Shown in pieces: positions 59,330-64,000 of a DNA stretch of 64,000 nucleotides. The DNA comes from Cinnamomum chago (Eukaryota; Streptophyta; Magnoliopsida; Laurales; Lauraceae). The notes beneath the pieces were generated by a model, which saw nothing but the letters and a program-made list of their open reading frames with translations, was not told the DNA's origin and made no database searches. The translations under genes were made by a program, and so were the position numbers. The DNA lies in the NCBI GenBank assembly GCA_038049695.1, contig CP142452.1, positions 108,323,001-108,387,000 of the forward strand. Reading direction: 5' to 3'. Position 1 is the first letter of the stretch. Each line of letters opens with the position of its first letter.

Positions 59330-60130
59330 AGATGATGTGACGGCTTTCAAAGGACTTTGGGGCATCTTTTATTTTCAATTCCAAAGAAAGATGGAGCTAT
59401 TGGTGTTCAAGATTTTCATTCTGCAAGTCTGTTAGGGAGTGGGTGTAAATCTTGGAACTAATAGACTGAGGGAATCCCCTACAGAGTTTGGACTATTGGC
59501 ATTCAAGATTTCCAAGGTGCTCCCTCCCATTGAAGGTTTACTACATTTGGACTAGGCTCTTATCTCATGAATACATATTACATACACTCCAAACATTGGT
59601 AAAAGAGGGGTATAGTGTAAGCTAGACTCGAGAAAGCCTCATGAAATGTTGGATTGGTGCTTTCCTGAGTATACTCTCAGATGGATGGGTTTTGGTGATA
59701 AATGTAGGTGGTAAATGAGGATATTTTGACTTTTTTCTTGGTGATGGATAAGGATGTTGAATGGATCTTCAAATCTTCTTCTTCTTCTTCATTTCTTCTT
59801 TTCATTTTTTTTCCCCTGAATGGTAGCTCTTTCAAAGTACTTGAGGGTCGAGGCAAGGAGATCCTCTACATTCCCTTTTGTTTGTCATGTTGTATTAGGT
59901 ATGAGTCGGCTTTTTATTAGGGCTAAAACAATGGGACTGCTATCTGGTTTCTCTATTAAAAACTACATCATAGAGATTTCTCAATAGAAGTTTGCTGATG
60001 ATTTCATAGTTCAGTTGGATCCAAACTAGACAAAAGTGGAAAATCTAAGGTGTATCTTGAGGTGGTTTGGCTTGGTGTCTGGGCTTAAGGTAATTTTTAA
60101 CGATAGTGAACTTCTGGGGTGCAAATGAGT
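59330..60130 (+). mobile_element. L1-type LINE fragments
   Basis: Degraded reverse transcriptase from about 59820 to 60112: an NGSSF start, then frame-broken RAKTMGLLSGF, KFADDFIVQLDPN (the FADD form of the catalytic site) and RCILRWFGLVSGLK. A separate piece at 59378-59445, IPKKDGAIGVQDFHSASL, matches the region that normally follows RT, yet it lies upstream here. So the order is rearranged or two insertions are present. Confidence 0.6.
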
Positions 60131-60837
60131 CTCTCTAAATTAATCTCTGGCAGCTGTATTTGAGTGTCTTTTCAGTAACCTCCCTTCTACTTGTCTTCCC
60201 TGTATTGTTCATTTCTACTTGTGTCTTTTCAGTAAGCTCCCTTCTACTTGGGTCTTTTATTGTGCATTGATAAACCATCTATATAAATTCTTGTCAGACA
60301 TGTAGAAGAGGCTTTCTCTGTTGAGAAGTCATTACCTTTCGTTTGGGGGGTTATTTAACTTTTTTAAAGAATCCTACTTGCACATGTTTTCGTACCATTT
60401 TTTAGACCGGGCTATTCATGATGGGGTTATCAATCTTATCAGAGTCTAGGACCAATCATTTCATTTATCTCTTATGATTTATATCCATTTATGATGGTTG
60501 AAATGTCTCAGTTATATTACGATTTACGTCCATTTCCTTTGTAATCCTGTAATTGTTTTCCATTTCGTTCAACTTGTAATGGATACTTAATTATTTGTGA
60601 AAGCTGATATGCACCAGTAGATTATGTGATTGTGATATATATATAGCTTTGTTTTTGGTTTCTTGGGTGTATTTGTGTATTTGGTAGATATTTTTGTACT
60701 TCATCTGGCTAATATGTACAAGAAAACGGCCATCAAATGTGATTTTCTTATGTGCTAGAAGATCATGTGATTTTATATGATTGAATGTGATACTAATTTG
60801 TGTCCTGATTCCTACTATGCCTTTGATTGCTTAACAG
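60131..60837. other. Intergenic or intronic AT-rich sequence
   Basis: Contains two nearly repeated stretches around CCCTTCTACTTG (60181 and 60239). No gene was recognised. A TATATATATA run is at 60637. Confidence 0.4.
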
Positions 60838-61371
60838 GTTTTCACGTCTGTCTTGATCATGTAAGAGCACCCACTGGAATAGCACAACACTCATCTCCTG
60901 AGGTGCTCTTTATTTTAATATACAAATGCTTTAATCTCACCTCCATCATTTCCTGTGTATGAACTAGTCCAGGTCGAGTAAACAGAGAAGTCTCTTTAGG
61001 AAAATCCTTTTTTTTTCTCTTTTTGAGAAGGGCATCACATATACGAAATTGGGGACTGTCAGGTTTCCATACAGGCTTTGGGCATTTCTTTTAAAGGTAA
61101 TATCTAGATGTGTAAACAATTCGATTTCTGTAATTGAAAATCACCTTACTGTTTTTGGGAGCCGCATGGACAGGCATTCCAAAGAGACAAGATGAAAAAA
61201 ATAGAAATATCTCATCAAAGATTAGCATGGTATGTTATGACTTGTTATCCTAAGATGATCTTTTGGACAGACAGATGAGATGCATATTATGTTGGTGTGG
61301 ATGCCACTATGAACAACCGACACCATTTATTTGATGATGGTACTTACCTGCCTTTTTTTATGTATCATCAG

Positions 61372-61509
61372 ATAATGGTATGTAGTAATCATATGAATAT
61401 TCAAGATGAAGTCAACCAAGTTGTTATCCATGAGCTAATCCATGCGTATGATGACTGCCGGGCTGCAAATTTGGACTGGGCTAATTGTGCCCATCATGCT
61501 TGCAGCGAG
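61372..61509 (+). pseudogene. ATP23: Single exon of mitochondrial ATP23-type metalloprotease
   Basis: A 46-codon exon bounded by canonical sites (CATCAG before, GAG/GTAATT after) encodes IMVCSNHMNIQDEVNQVV, then the zinc-protease motif HELIH, AYDDCRAANLDWAN and CAHHACSE. This is the conserved core of plant ATP23 (Ku70-binding-like) proteins, peptidase family M76, which mature or assemble ATP synthase subunits at the mitochondrial inner membrane. The N-terminal part (usual CX9C-like region) and the C-terminal exon, expected to start with RAGHLSGDC, were not found nearby. Identity is clear; it is probably an orphan exon of a duplicated gene. Confidence 0.8.
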
Positions 61510-61652
61510 GTAATTTGGATTCTTTTCATATAGTATGTACTCTGATGGTTCCTAAACTCTGATTTATTCTAGCTGGTTTTTTGTTTTCTATATCAACTTT
61601 ACATAACTTGTGTTTAGTGCATGAGACTTGGAGTTCTCTTTAATCCCTAAGG

Positions 61653-63217
61653 TTTGCTCTCGATGGTTTCTCTCACAAATTCAAACTTTCCTTCCGAAGC
61701 CAGACAAAGCAACCAAACCAACTCGGGTAATGGCTACCTGCTTTTTCATTTTATCAAATTTTGGGGGCTAAGCTTACAAAGTTTGTTAGAATTGCCTTAA
61801 TCGATTGACCGGAGCTTTTGTTTAATCTTTTTAATGATTTTTCCTCTCTCTTGCTGGGTGTGCATTGATTCCTTCAAGAACTTCTGATTACTGCCCTTTT
61901 TTAGAAGAATCTTCAAAGCAAGCAGATGTCTTTTTGTTTGTTTTTCATGTTTCAAAGATGGCTCTAATGTTTTCATTTTTATTGGAAGATGAAAATTTTC
62001 TAATTTCTATGTATGGGGGTTTAATCACAATCTTCTTCTTCTTTGTTTTTTTTTTTTGTTATATGAAGCGATTTCTGATTAAAGCTGAAGATCCCAGAGA
62101 ATGAGAAATTTATTATTGTTGTTGTTGTTATGTATATGCACACAATTTAAGTTTTTGTTTTTTTAGATTTTCAAAGGAAACATAGATCTTGCTGTGCTTG
62201 TGTTTCAATAGAGAAAGTTTTGTTTTTGATTTGTACGTATATGGCTTCAAAGGCTAACTCTTTTTTTTTTTTTCTTTGTTGGAATATTGGTGACATCTGA
62301 AAAACTCAAAACTATATGCAGAACAGCAAAGCTTTCATTTTTCCATGTTTTAGTTTGGAGGATATATTATTTACAATTTTGTGAAGATTAGCGTCTAGTT
62401 GCATCTTAATGATATTTGTTCATCTGTATCTGATTGAATTTGAATCTTAACTTTAAAACACAGTTTTTAACAGATGACAGATACACTAGTACAATGTTAC
62501 AGGCCATGTTTTTTCTTAGAGCGGTTTTTTATTATTTTATTGTTTTTTTTATGTAAATATATACTTGAATTACAACGTACAGCCGCATAACAAAAATTAG
62601 TGGCAACCCGGTATGCAACAGGTGAAACTGTCATGTGAAAGTCGTATAAATGGATGAATCAAATGAGATGTCTTAGATAATTGCATGATCTTTTCTTATT
62701 CAATTCCATGTTGGTGGATATGTGTTGGTCTTTTTTGGGGCAATGAGTGGCATTGTTGCAATATATACTAGGGAGAGCGATTAATGCGTGTAATGATAAC
62801 TTTTGATGTAATACATAAGAACAGATTAGATTAGGTTTGGTTTAGCAAGCAGATTGATGCCCTTTTTATTTTTTTTGTGTTGTCATCCATCATATCATTG
62901 ATTGACTCTTTGATTTTTCTTCTTTTTGGTTGCAGGGTTCCTGATTCTGTTAATTCTATAGCAGAACTCGTGGTCAGGGCTCTGGTGTTATCAAATATCT
63001 TATCAAATACAACTAAATACAGAGGAACAAATGTTTCGTGAGTTTTCTTTTTTCATTGTTTCTTCCTTGGGTATGTTAGTATCTAATAAAAGTTGCTGAT
63101 TGTTTGCTTGATATCACATGAAGGTGTGTTCCTTCCCAAAATATGTGGGGCACAAGGCGGCAACTCTCGTCGAGAAATGGCTCTTGCATTGTAGCACCAG
63201 CACCTGACTCTGTTTAA
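61653..63217 (+). CDS. Putative three-exon coding series of unknown function
   Basis: Three stretches splice in compatible phase: 61653-61726 (VCSRWFLSQIQTFLPKP), 62936-63037 (VPDSVNSIAELVVRAL) and 63124-63217 (VPSQNMWGTRRQLSSRNG), ending with TAA at 63215. Junctions are canonical: CTAAG/GTTT, CGG/GTAATG, TTGCAG/GGTT, TTTC/GTGAGT, GAAG/GTGT. An exon-like piece at 60838-60902 (FHVCLDHVRAPTGIAQHSSPE) could precede them. No start codon was identified, and I do not recognise the protein. It may be the C-terminal part of a host gene or a gene fragment. The ATP23 exon ends in the same phase and could be joined to it artificially. Confidence 0.35.
61730..62930. other. AT-rich intron-like sequence
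   Basis: Long T runs and no repeat or gene motif. It would be an intron of the unknown exon series if that is real. A short frame at 61865-62104 is T-rich, hydrophobic and not convincing. Confidence 0.4.
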
Positions 63218-63229
63218 CCTCTCAACCAC

Positions 63230-64000
63230 TGTCGCGACCCCGGACCGGGAGATTCGAATCCGGGATCGGGACTAATTAGTGAATGATGATTGATGATGAT
63301 TATCTACATCCACAATATATAACTTATTTAATTTCCCACAGGTGTCCGCGGTGAGGATATTACAACCTTGCATGAATGTTTCTTTTGAGTGTGGAAGCGT
63401 GTAGCAAATCAAATAGTAGACTATCTCTAGTCATGCAAGCACTAACATCAAATATCAAAACTGTATCAAAATGAGCAATGATCTATAGCATGTTTCCCAA
63501 AAGTTGTTAAAGTTAGACAAAATATCATTTAGTTACAATCCCCAAAATTAGAGGCAACAAAGGCCAATATTACAAAATAATAACCCAAAAGAATGGTTAA
63601 TAAGTTCTCCCCAAAATGTTACGCCTCTTGCAGCAACCCGATGTCTACATGACATCGTCAGCTCGCCACTCAACTAGAGGTTGTAGCTCACCTACCGCCT
63701 CCTCCGGCTCCTCCTCAAGGAAACCGGCAACGGGACCTGAGTACCAAAGCAAAGGATCAGACACGACGGTCTGGCAAGAGAGTGAGAAGATACAACAACA
63801 TGTAATAGACGAAATATCTCGAAAAGCATGGAAATCTATTTAAGCAAGAACTCTCATAAATTAGATATATCATTTGCTAGAAAACATGTAAACAAGATAA
63901 AACATATGAGGTAACCAAGGAATCGGGAATAACAAGGTGACAATCACATAAAGCTAAGTCCTCTGTCACTAAAGTGACAACAGTATCACGGTATATTGTT
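63230..64000 (+). mobile_element. Possible start of an LTR, running off the window
   Basis: A sharp change of composition begins at TGTCGCGACCCCGG (63230), of the TG-start, C-rich type seen at LTR ends. What follows is unlike the adjacent intron/exon sequence. A frame at 63616-63843 has a Ser/Thr-rich start and no recognised domain. The other end is outside the window, so this remains a suggestion. Confidence 0.35.

Noticed and set aside
61217..61230. AAAGATTAGCATGG resembles part of U6 snRNA
   Set aside because: Only a 13-14 base match; the rest of U6, its upstream element and terminator are absent.

Overview
This is repeat-rich DNA from a flowering plant, most likely a eudicot or another non-grass angiosperm; the species cannot be read from the sequence. 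The evidence is plant-type Athila and Tat Ty3/gypsy elements, a SIRE/Maximus-like Ty1/copia element, a PIF/Harbinger transposon, GT-AG introns, and fragments of two host genes with plant-type sequence (an F-box/MYND protein and an ATP23 metalloprotease). I saw no bacterial features, tRNA, rRNA or CRISPR array.

About 84% of the window (1141-55116) is one nested pile of mobile elements. The outer layer is an Athila-like gypsy element on the minus strand, with a tRNA-Asp-type primer site at 54367-54384. Its 3' LTR was split by a PIF/Harbinger transposon (1628-9424, TTA target duplication), which itself carries a solo LTR in an intron (4156-6590, duplication ACATG). The Athila gag gene was split twice: by a Tat-lineage gypsy element (16994-48995, duplication ATAGG) and by a 3-kb solo LTR (49120-52137, duplication ATCCA). 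The Tat element (dual RNase H, 2.5-kb LTRs, antisense coiled-coil ORF, tandem-repeat arrays) was in turn invaded by a nearly intact copia element (29637-37956), a solo LTR (38933-41154, TTCGC), and a solo LTR in its 5' LTR (44752-48562, ACCAT), which holds another inverted solo LTR (46321-48280, GTTAT). Target duplications and sequence continuity across each junction give the order of insertion.

The left flank (1-1140) holds a ~105-bp tandem repeat and short interspersed-repeat debris. The right flank (55117-64000) holds a gag-like remnant, a degenerate CACTA-type end, the first two coding exons of an F-box/MYND gene with a broken splice donor, LINE fragments, one clean ATP23 exon, a phase-compatible series of unrecognised exons (60.8-63.2 kb), and the start of a further LTR-like sequence at 63230 that runs off the window.

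No element is clearly autonomous. The copia element is closest: two nearly identical LTRs and one frameshift in its reverse transcriptase. The most interesting signals are (1) a repeated promoter layout in four copia-type LTRs, with GGTCGACC palindromes, sites matching the plant mitosis-specific MSA element and a TATA or TATA-like motif; (2) the 327-codon antisense ORF beside two repeat arrays in the Tat 3' region; and (3) the cluster of truncated host-gene exons on one strand at the right end.
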